Assembly: GCA_051861205.1 (NCBI GenBank)
Contig: JBHYDC010000020.1
Span: 1-64,000, forward strand
Length of the DNA stretch: 64,000 nt
Source: JBHYDC01 sp051861205
GTDB taxonomy: Bacteria; Pseudomonadota; Alphaproteobacteria; Rhizobiales; Pleomorphomonadaceae
Direction: 5' to 3'
The position numbers and the translations under genes are program-made. Position 1 is the first letter of the stretch. Each line of letters opens with the position of its first letter. Under the pieces are notes generated by a model, which made no database searches, was not told the DNA's origin, and worked only from the letters and a program-made list of their open reading frames with translations. This document shows, one piece after another, positions 48,901 through 56,777 of this stretch.

Positions 48901-49926
48901 ATGACGGATCCTGTGCTGGTGGACGTGACGCGCGGGCGCGTGGTGGAAAGCCGCCATAGCGGGTCGGTCGCGGTAGTGGACGCGGACGGCGCGGTGGTGC
49001 TGTCGATCGGCGATATCGACCGGCCAACGTTTCCGCGCTCGGCCGTGAAGGCGTTTCAGGCGCTGCCGCTGATCGAAAGCGGCGCGGCCGACCGCTTCGG
49101 GTTCGGCGATGCGGAACTGGCGCTCGTGATCGCCTCGCACCGGGGCGAGGCACGGCATGTGGCCGTGGCGCGCTCCATGCTGGAACGGGCGGGGCTGGAT
49201 GAAGGGTGCCTGGAATGCGGCGCGCATTGGCCGGCCCGTGGCCAGGACCAGGCTGTGCTGCACCGGATGGGCGCCAAGCCCTCGCGGGCGCACAACAACT
49301 GCTCGGGCAAGCATTCCGGGTTTCTCTGCACGGCCGTTGCGCTTGGTATCAATCCCAGGGGCTATGTGCGGCGCGAGCACCCTGTGATGCGCGAGGTGGT
49401 TGCCGCGCTGGAAGCGATGACCGGCGCCCCGCATGCCGAGGACCTTTGCGGCACCGACGGCTGCTCGATCCCGAGCTTCGCCATCTCGCCGCGCGCCATG
49501 GCCTATGGCTTCGCCCGGTTTGCGACCGGGCACAGCCTTGCGCCCGAACGGGCACGCGCGGTGGAGCGCTTGAAAGCGGCTGCGGCGACCGAGCCGTTCA
49601 TGGTGTCCGGCTCCGGCCAGTTCGATACGCTATCCATGGAAGCGCTTGGGCGGCGGGCCTTCGTGAAAACCGGGGCGGAAGGCGTCTATACCGCTGCGCT
49701 ACCGGAACGCGGCCTCGGTATCGCGCTGAAGATCGATGACGGCGCGGGGCGGGCCTCCGAGGTGGTGATGGCGAACCTGCTCGTCGCGCTCCTCAACCTC
49801 GGTGACGACGATCCAGCGACGGCCGTGATGAGCCGGCTGGCGCGTCCAGCGATCCGCAACTGGGCGGGCGAGCTTTGCGGCGAGATGCGCGCGGGCGAAG
49901 CATTGAATGCGCTTCTGACGCCCTGA
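48901..49926 (+). CDS. L-asparaginase, Rhizobium etli type II family
   Basis: 341 residues. Not the classical periplasmic type II enzyme but the family of the R. etli constitutive and inducible asparaginases. Motifs: S-x-x-K in FPRSAVKAFQAL (Ser47, Lys50), HNNCSGKHSGFLC around residue 130 with the cysteine of the active site, and CGTDGCSIPSF with the paired cysteines near 183-188. It hydrolyses L-asparagine to aspartate and ammonia in the cytosol. It is convergent with the beta-helix gene, sharing the boundary with no gap. An intact catalytic pattern supports activity. Confidence 0.88.
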   Translation: MTDPVLVDVTRGRVVESRHSGSVAVVDADGAVVLSIGDIDRPTFPRSAVKAFQALPLIESGAADRFGFGDAELALVIASHRGEARHVAVARSMLERAGLDEGCLECGAHWPARGQDQAVLHRMGAKPSRAHNNCSGKHSGFLCTAVALGINPRGYVRREHPVMREVVAALEAMTGAPHAEDLCGTDGCSIPSFAISPRAMAYGFARFATGHSLAPERARAVERLKAAAATEPFMVSGSGQFDTLSMEALGRRAFVKTGAEGVYTAALPERGLGIALKIDDGAGRASEVVMANLLVALLNLGDDDPATAVMSRLARPAIRNWAGELCGEMRAGEALNALLTP

Positions 49927-51300
49927 TCACCCGACGCGATTCTCGGAAATCGCGAGATGCGGATACCCGGCCGTGCCTGTCAGGGCGAGGTCGTCCGTCA
50001 CGAATTCGGTCCAGCGCATACCGCGGATGGCTCCGTCCCGCGCGCCGCTGATGAGATTGCTGGCGATCGCAACGGTTCCCGCTCCTTCGACGACACTGAC
50101 CCCGATCCCGACCTTGCCGTTGCGGATCACATTGCCGGTGGCGGCCACGTCGCGCACGAACGGACCCCAGCCGATCAGGAGCCCGACGCTTGGCGCGCCC
50201 TCGATCACGTTGGCCGAAACGGCCGTATCGGCCTCGACCGAAATGCCGATACCGAAATCCAGGCCCATTTCGTCGGGGTAGGGCGCCCCATTGTGAAGGT
50301 TGCGGATAAGGTTGCCGGTAACGGCTGCAAGCCGCCCGCCCTCGTTGAAATTCGCAACGGAAATGCCGATGGAACCGCCGTCGATGACGTTCGAGGCGAT
50401 CAAGGCGCCTTCAAAGGCGAACTCGGAATAGATCGCGGTTTCTCCCGAGCGCAGGCATTGATTGCCCGTGATCTGGACGTTGGACCCACTGTTGGACCGG
50501 ATCGCGGTGAAGGCGCAGTCGGCGATGTGGTTGTCGGAAATCATCACGCTGCCGGCGCGGAATACATTGATCCCATTGCCGAACTGGCCCGTGCCGCCGG
50601 ATTTGGCGGCGATCCGCTCGATCCGGTTGCGGGCAACGATGCTGCCGTCCTCGCCAAGCTCCCAGCGGTGAATGAGGATGCCGCCGTCGCCGCAGTCGGC
50701 CACCAGATTGTCCGTGACTTCGAGGCCGGACGCATTGACAGACCAAAGCGCCGCATCCCGCGCGCCTGACATGCGGTTGCGCGAAACGCGGCCTGCGCAG
50801 CGCTCCAAAACAATCGCGGTCTTGGCGGAGCCGACGATTTCGCAGCGCTCAAGGTTCAGATCGCCGACGCCGATCAAGTGAAGAAGGCCGGAGGCGTATT
50901 CGCCAAGCGCCCGGTTGGCGCCGTCGAGCACAATACCGTCCAGACTAATCCCGGATCCGCCTTCCGCCCGAAGGAGATGGCCGCCACCGGTGTAGACAAT
51001 GCGGGTTTCGCCGGGAACGCCTATGATCTTCAGCCGGCTCGGTACCGTCAGATTGGAAACTTCATAGCGCCCCGGCGGCAGGAACAGCGGCTTGCCCGCT
51101 GCCGCGGCGCGGTCGAGCGCCAATTGAAGCGTCGCGCTCTGATCGTCGATCGCGCCGGGTTCGACATTGAACTCGACAGCGCCCAGCGTCCCGCGCAGAT
51201 CGGCAATCTCGATCCGGCCGTCATCGCCCCAGGCAAGCCGGGGTGCCAGGACTGCTCCTGCTATGCCGACCGTGCCAAGAAGAAACGCGCGACGATCCAT
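49927..51300 (-). CDS. Tat-exported right-handed parallel beta-helix protein (TIGR03808-like)
   Basis: 457 residues with a twin-arginine leader (MDRRAFLLGTVGIAGAVLAP), cleaved after about residue 25. The mature protein starts with PGAIDDQSATLQLALDRAAA and FLPPGRYEVSNLTVPSRLKI, then consists of many rungs of the parallel beta-helix type (GLHLIG-like repeats, GNVIRNGKVGIGVSVVEGA, RNRIERIAAKSGG). The family, which I associate with TIGR03808 in Rhizobiales, has no known activity; polysaccharide binding or lyase-like action is plausible. It is expressed towards the asparaginase gene with no gap. No catalytic residues are assigned. Confidence 0.8.
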   Translation of the reverse strand: MDRRAFLLGTVGIAGAVLAPRLAWGDDGRIEIADLRGTLGAVEFNVEPGAIDDQSATLQLALDRAAAAGKPLFLPPGRYEVSNLTVPSRLKIIGVPGETRIVYTGGGHLLRAEGGSGISLDGIVLDGANRALGEYASGLLHLIGVGDLNLERCEIVGSAKTAIVLERCAGRVSRNRMSGARDAALWSVNASGLEVTDNLVADCGDGGILIHRWELGEDGSIVARNRIERIAAKSGGTGQFGNGINVFRAGSVMISDNHIADCAFTAIRSNSGSNVQITGNQCLRSGETAIYSEFAFEGALIASNVIDGGSIGISVANFNEGGRLAAVTGNLIRNLHNGAPYPDEMGLDFGIGISVEADTAVSANVIEGAPSVGLLIGWGPFVRDVAATGNVIRNGKVGIGVSVVEGAGTVAIASNLISGARDGAIRGMRWTEFVTDDLALTGTAGYPHLAISENRVG

Positions 51301-51376
51301 AGACCCGCTCCAGACGATATGTCTGTGGCGAGGAGCAAGGATCGTTCCCGGTTAAATCGTGCCAGATCGGCACAAG

Positions 51377-51409
51377 AAAAAGCCTGCTCTCCGAGGGAGA
51401 GAAGGCTTT
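51377..51409 (-). terminator. Rho-independent terminator after aglK
   Basis: Near-perfect 14-pair stem read on the minus strand: AAAGCCTTCTCTCC with GGAGAGCAGGCTTT, one mismatch, three-base loop CTC, followed by a T run (51377-51381). It lies about 30 bases after the aglK stop and could also stop transcription in the opposite direction. Confidence 0.8.
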
Positions 51410-51441
51410 ACTGTAGCGGTGGGTGCGGGGCCGCTTGCCCG

Positions 51442-52545
51442 CTAAGCCGCCACCGCTTCCCGGATGCGCGGATAGGCCTGACCATTCGCGTCGAACACGT
51501 GCAGCCGGTCTGTCGGCGCGGTGACGGAAAGCGTTTCGCCGCGGTTCACCGACGCATCGCCTTCGATCTTGGCGATGACCGGCTCGCCGTGCCCGGTGTC
51601 GAGGTAGACGAGCGTCACCTCGCCAAGCTTCTCGACGATGGTCACCGTGCCACGGAAAAGGCCGGGGCCGTCGGTGGGGCGAAGGTCTTCGGGGCGCACG
51701 CCGAAGGTGGCGGAGGTGCCGGCCGCGCTGGCGGGGATCGACACGGCGGCGCGGAACGGCTGGCCGCCGTCGATCTGGATCGTGGCGGGCTGGCCGACGC
51801 CGACGATCTTCGCCGGGATGATGTTCATGGCCGGCGAACCGATGAAGCGGGCGACGAACAGGTTGGCGGGTGTGTGGTAAAGCTCCATCGGCGAGCCGAC
51901 CTGCTCGACCCGGCCCCCGTTCAGCACGACGATCCGATCGGCCAGCGTCATGGCTTCCACCTGATCATGGGTCACGTAGATCATCGTGGTCTGGTGCATG
52001 CGCTCATGCAGCTTGGCGATCTCGATGCGGGTGGCGACGCGCAGCGCCGCGTCGAGGTTGGAGAGCGGCTCGTCGAACAGGAACACCTTGGGATCGCGCA
52101 CGATAGCGCGGCCGATGGCGACGCGCTGGCGCTGACCGCCGGAAAGCTGCTTGGGCAGCCGGTCGAGATATTTGGTGATCTGAAGCATCTCGGCGGCGGC
52201 GCGAACCTTCTTGTCCAACTCTTCCTTGCTGGCGTTAGCCAGCTTCAGCCCGAACGCCATGTTCTCGTAAACCGTCATATGCGGATAGAGAGCGTAGGAC
52301 TGGAACACCATCGCGATTCCGCGCTTGGACGGCGGCAGGGCGTTGACGACGGAGCCGTCGATCGAGAGCGTGCCCGACGAAATGTCCTCCAGTCCCGCGA
52401 TGAGACGCAGGAGCGTGGACTTGCCGCAGCCGGACGGACCCACGAACACAACGAATTCGCCCGATTTGATGTCGAGATTAACGCCGTGAAGCACCTCGAC
52501 GGCGCCATAGGCCTTTTTGACGTCGGTGAGTTTCAGGTTGGCCAT
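51442..52545 (-). CDS. aglK: Alpha-glucoside ABC transporter ATP-binding protein AglK
   Basis: 367 residues of a MalK/UgpC-type ATPase. Walker A VGPSGCGKSTLLRLI, Q-loop MVFQSYALYPHM, signature LPKQLSGGQRQRVAIGRAI, Walker B FLFDEPLSNLDAALRV, H-loop VTHDQVEAMTLADRI, then the C-terminal MalK-like OB/TOBE domain (FGVRPEDLRPTDG, KLGEVTLVYLDTG). It powers import of maltose, sucrose or trehalose-type alpha-glucosides. It follows aglA after 63 bases on the same strand, as in the Sinorhizobium agl operon (aglEFGAK), but the binding protein and permeases are not in this window. Confidence 0.85.
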   Translation of the reverse strand: MANLKLTDVKKAYGAVEVLHGVNLDIKSGEFVVFVGPSGCGKSTLLRLIAGLEDISSGTLSIDGSVVNALPPSKRGIAMVFQSYALYPHMTVYENMAFGLKLANASKEELDKKVRAAAEMLQITKYLDRLPKQLSGGQRQRVAIGRAIVRDPKVFLFDEPLSNLDAALRVATRIEIAKLHERMHQTTMIYVTHDQVEAMTLADRIVVLNGGRVEQVGSPMELYHTPANLFVARFIGSPAMNIIPAKIVGVGQPATIQIDGGQPFRAAVSIPASAAGTSATFGVRPEDLRPTDGPGLFRGTVTIVEKLGEVTLVYLDTGHGEPVIAKIEGDASVNRGETLSVTAPTDRLHVFDANGQAYPRIREAVAA

Positions 52546-52608
52546 CGACTGCGTCCTCCCAAAGGCGAAACTTGTTCTTGTTAAAGATGTGGCGGGGCCT
52601 GCCCGTCG

Positions 52609-54270
52609 TCAAACCAAGCGACCGAAAAAGGCGTCCTCAACGCCAAGCGTGACAGTCTTTCCATTCAACGTTCCGGCAAAACCATGGCCCTTCAAGGCCT
52701 CGACGGCATGGCCGTCCGGAATGATGAAGGTGGCGGGTTCCTGCGCCAGATTGAACACGCAAAGCACCGCTTCATTCCCCGCCGACCGGACAAAGGCGAT
52801 GACGTCGCCCTCGGTCGGGATGAAGTGAATGTCCCCGGTGACGAGCGCAAGCTCGCTATGCCGGAACGCCATGAAGCGCTTGTAGTGGTCGTGTACGGAT
52901 CCCGGCACGCCCACCTGTCCATCGGCGGCTTTCGGAAGGTGGTCGGCGGGAACAGGAAGCCAGGGTTTGGCGGTGGAGAAGCCGCCGTTCGGCGCCGCGC
53001 GCTCCCAAACCATCGGCGTGCGGCAGCCGTCGCGGCCCTTGAACTCCGGCCAGAAACGGATGCCATAGGGATCGACGAGATCCTCGAACGCGAGGTCGGC
53101 CTCGGTGAGGCCGAGTTCCTCGCCCTCATAAATGCAGATCGAGCCACGGAACGACATCAGCAAGGACGCCATCAGCTTGGCCTGACGATCGGGCGTGCTC
53201 GTATGCGCCAAGAAGCGCGAGGCGTGGCGGCGAACGTCGTGATTGGAGAAGGCCCAGCACGGCCACCCGCCACCGCCCTTGGCCTCGAATCGCTTGATCG
53301 TGCTTTCGAAAAATGCACGGCCGAAGCCGTCGCCGAGAAGGTCGAAGGTGTAGCACATGTGCAGCTTGTCGCCGCCGGCGGTGTATTCGGCCATGGTGTC
53401 GAGCGAACGCTCGCCGTCGCCGACCTCGCCCATGGTGGTGGAGCCGGGGTAGCGGTCCATCAGGCTGCGGATGCGCTTCAGGAATTCGAGATTTTCCGGC
53501 CGCGTCTTGTCGTAGAGATGCTGCTGGCGGCCGTAGGGGTTCACCAGCGGCGCGTCATTGGCCGAAAGCGGCACGGTGAGCGGCGGATTGGAGCGCAGCT
53601 CCTTGTCGTGGAAGTAATAGTTGATCGTATCGAGGCGGAAGCCATCGACCCCAAGATCCAGCCAGAACTTCAATGTGTCGAGCAGCGCGTCCTGAACCTC
53701 CTCGTTGTGGAAGTTGAGGTCCGGCTGGGAGGCCAGGAAGTTGTGCATGAAATACTGGCAGCGGCGGGAATCCCACTCCCAGGCCGGTCCGCCAAAAATG
53801 GAGAGCCAGTTGTTGGGCGCCGTTCCATCCGGCGCGGCCTCGGCCCAAGTGTACCAATCGGCCTTGGGGTTGGTCTTGTCCTTACGGGATTCGATGAACC
53901 AGGGATGCTGGTCGGAGGTGTGCGAAATCACCTGATCGATCAGCACCTTGAGCCCAAGCCGGTGGGCCTCCGCGGTCAGCGTTTCAAAATCGCGGATTGT
54001 GCCGAAGATCGGATCCACGTCGCAATAATCGGAGACGTCGTAACCGAAATCCTTCATCGGCGAGGTGAAGAACGGCGAAAGCCACACCGCATCGACCCCC
54101 AGGTCCGCCAGATAGGGCAGGCGGCTGGTGACGCCGGGAAGATCGCCGATGCCGTCACCGTTGCTGTCCTGAAACGAGCGGGGATAGACCTGATAGATGA
54201 CCGCGCCGCGCCACCAATCGGCCGCCGAGGCTGGGGTGGCGAGGGCGGATGCGCCAAGCGGTTTGTTCAT
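52609..54270 (-). CDS. aglA: Alpha-glucosidase AglA (GH13)
   Basis: 553 residues from the ATG 54270 with no signal peptide; a longer frame to 54321 is not preferred. Family GH13 signature segments in order: DLGVDAVWLSPFFTSPMKD, QVISHTSDQHPWF, GVDGFRLDTINYYFHD with the nucleophile aspartate, TMGEVGDGERSLDT with the acid glutamate, and FSNHDVRRHASRF with the third carboxylate. The enzyme cleaves alpha-1,4- or sucrose-type glucosides in the cytosol after import. It is divergent from aglR across an operator region and is cotranscribed with aglK. Other GH13 oligo-1,6-glucosidases are alternatives. Confidence 0.88.
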   Translation of the reverse strand: MNKPLGASALATPASAADWWRGAVIYQVYPRSFQDSNGDGIGDLPGVTSRLPYLADLGVDAVWLSPFFTSPMKDFGYDVSDYCDVDPIFGTIRDFETLTAEAHRLGLKVLIDQVISHTSDQHPWFIESRKDKTNPKADWYTWAEAAPDGTAPNNWLSIFGGPAWEWDSRRCQYFMHNFLASQPDLNFHNEEVQDALLDTLKFWLDLGVDGFRLDTINYYFHDKELRSNPPLTVPLSANDAPLVNPYGRQQHLYDKTRPENLEFLKRIRSLMDRYPGSTTMGEVGDGERSLDTMAEYTAGGDKLHMCYTFDLLGDGFGRAFFESTIKRFEAKGGGGWPCWAFSNHDVRRHASRFLAHTSTPDRQAKLMASLLMSFRGSICIYEGEELGLTEADLAFEDLVDPYGIRFWPEFKGRDGCRTPMVWERAAPNGGFSTAKPWLPVPADHLPKAADGQVGVPGSVHDHYKRFMAFRHSELALVTGDIHFIPTEGDVIAFVRSAGNEAVLCVFNLAQEPATFIIPDGHAVEALKGHGFAGTLNGKTVTLGVEDAFFGRLV

Positions 54271-54332
54271 GATGTCGGTCAAAATCCAGGTGAAAGGTGC
54301 AGCGCTAGCTTTGTTCCACAATGCCGGTTTCC

Positions 54333-54342
54333 AAAGCGCTTT
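54333..54342. promoter_or_regulatory. LacI-type operator for AglR, proximal
   Basis: Perfect ten-base palindrome AAAGCGCTTT in the aglA-aglR intergenic region, about 60 bases before the aglA start. The central CG with AAAG/CTTT arms is the general LacI/GalR operator form. A related site lies 90 bases away. Confidence 0.6.
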
Positions 54343-54423
54343 TCTAGCCCTTTACCGCAATCATACAAGGCCACCGCCGAAGCCTCCCGCCGCTCATCCC
54401 TGTGGCTTATCGGGGACTCCTTG

Positions 54424-54435
54424 CAAAGTGCTTTG
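54424..54435. promoter_or_regulatory. LacI-type operator for AglR, distal
   Basis: Palindrome-like CAAAGTGCTTTG, differing from the proximal site only at one central base. Two sites about 90 bases apart would allow looping or cooperative binding by a tetrameric or dimeric regulator. Confidence 0.5.
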
Positions 54436-54642
54436 AGTGACCAAAAATCATGTCCAGTTCGATCCGTGCACCTTAACCGGCCTTGAGGTGAAGACCTCAT
54501 GTAATCCGACTGGTTTCCAGGGCTCGCTTGAGCTTAAAGTTACGCGCGGGCAAGAAGAATCGGTTTGCCCATTTTGGCGGTATTGGTGAGCGGCCGGTGG
54601 ATTTTTCTGTCCGAAGCCGTTTTGGCAAGAAGATGTGACAGT

Positions 54643-55665
54643 ATGAATTTGAAGGAGCTATCGACCGAACTCCGCCTATCGCAGACAACGGTCAGCCGGG
54701 CCTTGAACGGTTACCCCGAAGTGAGCGAAACGACGCGGCAGCGCGTGCTGGCGGCGGCCGAGCAGTATGGCTATCGCCCCAGCCCGGTTGCGCGGCAGCT
54801 TGCGACGGGCCGCGCCAGCGCGCTTGGCATCGTGTTCCCAGTCGAGCGCAACGGGCTTTTGGACCCGCATTTCGTGGAGTTCCTAGCCGGCGTGAGCGAA
54901 ACGGCGGGCAGCAACGGGTTCGACATTCTGGTGAGCCCAACTACGGCCGCCAAGGAACTTGCCACCTACGAGCGCCTGACCCGCAATGGCACGGTGGATG
55001 CGGTGATCGTATCCGGCCCGATGCAACATGATCCGAGGATCGAACGCCTCAACGGGATGGACTTTCCCGTGGTCGTGCATGGCCGCCCGCAAGCCGATTA
55101 CGCCATCGCGCATCTCGACATCGGCAACGAGGACGGGTTCTTCCAGGCGGCGCACTTCCTGCTGCAACTGGGGCATCGCCGGATCGCGCTTTTGAACGGC
55201 GACGAGCGCTTGACCTTTGCGCAGGACCGCCGCCATGGCGTGCTGCGCGCCTTTGAGGCTGCGGGCGTTGCGCCCTCGACGGACCTCATGGCATCCGGCG
55301 CGATGACCATGGACAACGGATATCGCTTTGCGCGCGATCTGCTCGCGGCGGCAAATCCGCCCACCGCGCTGCTCTGCTCGTCGGTTCTGGTGGCGCTCGG
55401 CGCGCAGCGGGCGGTCGTGGAGGCTGGGCTCCGGGTGCCGGAAGACGTTTCCATCGTTGCCCATGACGACGAAATGCCAGCCTTCCGGGCCGACACCATG
55501 CATCCGCCGCTGACGACGACGCGCTCGTCGATCCGGGCAGCAGGCGCGCGCGTGGCTGAAATGGCGCTCGCACGGATTGAAGGTGTGCCGCCCGAAACGT
55601 TGGTCGAGATATGGCCTGTCGAGTTGGTCGTCCGGGCGTCCACCGCTCCGCCCCCAAACCCATGA
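54643..55665 (+). CDS. aglR: LacI-family regulator AglR
   Basis: 340 residues from the ATG 54643, the first residue of the DNA-binding headpiece MNLKELSTELRLSQTTVSRAL with the helix-turn-helix and the hinge RPSPVARQLATGRASALGIV. The periplasmic-binding-protein-like effector domain follows (AIAHLDIGNEDGFFQAAHFL, ALLCSSVLVALGAQRAVVEA, SIVAHDDEMPAFR). It is divergent from aglA and probably represses aglA-aglK in the absence of alpha-glucosides. Two AAAG-N2-CTTT palindromes in the shared intergenic region are its likely operators. Its effector is unknown but may be an alpha-glucoside. Confidence 0.85.
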   Translation: MNLKELSTELRLSQTTVSRALNGYPEVSETTRQRVLAAAEQYGYRPSPVARQLATGRASALGIVFPVERNGLLDPHFVEFLAGVSETAGSNGFDILVSPTTAAKELATYERLTRNGTVDAVIVSGPMQHDPRIERLNGMDFPVVVHGRPQADYAIAHLDIGNEDGFFQAAHFLLQLGHRRIALLNGDERLTFAQDRRHGVLRAFEAAGVAPSTDLMASGAMTMDNGYRFARDLLAAANPPTALLCSSVLVALGAQRAVVEAGLRVPEDVSIVAHDDEMPAFRADTMHPPLTTTRSSIRAAGARVAEMALARIEGVPPETLVEIWPVELVVRASTAPPPNP

Positions 55666-55868
55666 AAAGCCCGGCAAAAGTCTCATAAGTCGTGGTTTAG
55701 ATCGTTCCAGAGGTAAAATATTCTCAACGGGCCGGAGTAATGCGGCTTTGCCTTCCTTGTTGACGCACCCGGCGCCCATTAGTTCTGAATGTCTTGCGAG
55801 CGACTGAGCCGGCTTTGGCTCGGCACGCCCGGTCGCTGGTGTATGGCGCGGCAGTAGAGGTGAAATTC

Positions 55869-56777
55869 GTGTCGACGGATCGATTGACGCACCTGAAGCG
55901 TCTTGAGGCAGAGGCCATCTTCATCATTCGCGAGGTGGCGGCCGAGTTCAAGAACCCGGTCATGCTCTATTCCATCGGCAAGGATTCCTCGGTGATGCTT
56001 CATCTCGCGATGAAGGCGTTCCACCCCGCCAAACCGCCGTTTCCGCTGTTCCATGTGGACACGACCTGGAAGTTCCGGGAGATGATCCGCTTCCGCGACG
56101 ACACGGTGAAGCGGCTCGGCCTCGACCTCATCGTGCAGACCAATCACGAGGGCGTGCGCCAGGGCATCACGCCCTTCACCTACGGTTCGTCGGCCTACAC
56201 CGGCATCATGAAGACGGATGCCTTGAAGCAGGGGCTGACGAAATACGGCTTCGATGCCGCTTTCGGCGGCGCCCGGCGCGACGAGGAAAAGAGCCGCGCG
56301 AAAGAGCGTATCTTTTCCTTCCGCACCGAAACCCACGCCTGGGACCCCAAAAACCAGCGTCCGGAACTCTGGAAGCTCTACAATACCCGCGTAAAGCCGG
56401 GCGAGAGCATCCGCGTGTTTCCGCTCTCCAATTGGACGGAACTCGATATCTGGCAGTATATCCTGCTCGAACAGATCCCGATCGTATCGCTCTATTTCGC
56501 CGCCAAGCGCCCGGTGGTGCAGCGCGACGGCATGCTGATCATGGTCGACGACGATCGCATGCCGATAAAGCCCGGCGAAACGCCTGATATGCGCAGCGTG
56601 CGCTTCCGCACCCTCGGCTGCTATCCGCTGACGGCGGCCATGGAGAGCGAGGCGGCGAGCCTGCCGGAGATCGTGCGCGAAATGCTGATCGCGCGGACCT
56701 CCGAACGCTCCGGCCGCCTGATCGATCACGATGAAGCCGGGTCGATGGAGAAGAAGAAGAAGGAAGGCTATTTCTGA
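55869..56777 (+). CDS. cysD: Sulfate adenylyltransferase subunit 2
   Basis: 302 residues from the GTG at 55869, with AGAGGTG at eight bases and matching the usual length of CysD; an upstream ATG at 55794 would add residues without homology. PP-loop ATPase motif YSIGKDSSVML near residue 38, then FPLFHVDTTWKFREMIRFRD, and AAFGGARRDEEKSRAKERIF. With CysN it forms ATP sulfurylase, converting sulfate and ATP to adenosine 5'-phosphosulfate. It overlaps the start of cysNC by one base (TGATG), so the two are translationally coupled. Confidence 0.92.
   Translation: MSTDRLTHLKRLEAEAIFIIREVAAEFKNPVMLYSIGKDSSVMLHLAMKAFHPAKPPFPLFHVDTTWKFREMIRFRDDTVKRLGLDLIVQTNHEGVRQGITPFTYGSSAYTGIMKTDALKQGLTKYGFDAAFGGARRDEEKSRAKERIFSFRTETHAWDPKNQRPELWKLYNTRVKPGESIRVFPLSNWTELDIWQYILLEQIPIVSLYFAAKRPVVQRDGMLIMVDDDRMPIKPGETPDMRSVRFRTLGCYPLTAAMESEAASLPEIVREMLIARTSERSGRLIDHDEAGSMEKKKKEGYF

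Noticed and set aside
52684..54486. A 600-codon plus-strand frame across aglA
   Set aside because: Antisense to a well-supported GH13 enzyme; no recognisable domain.
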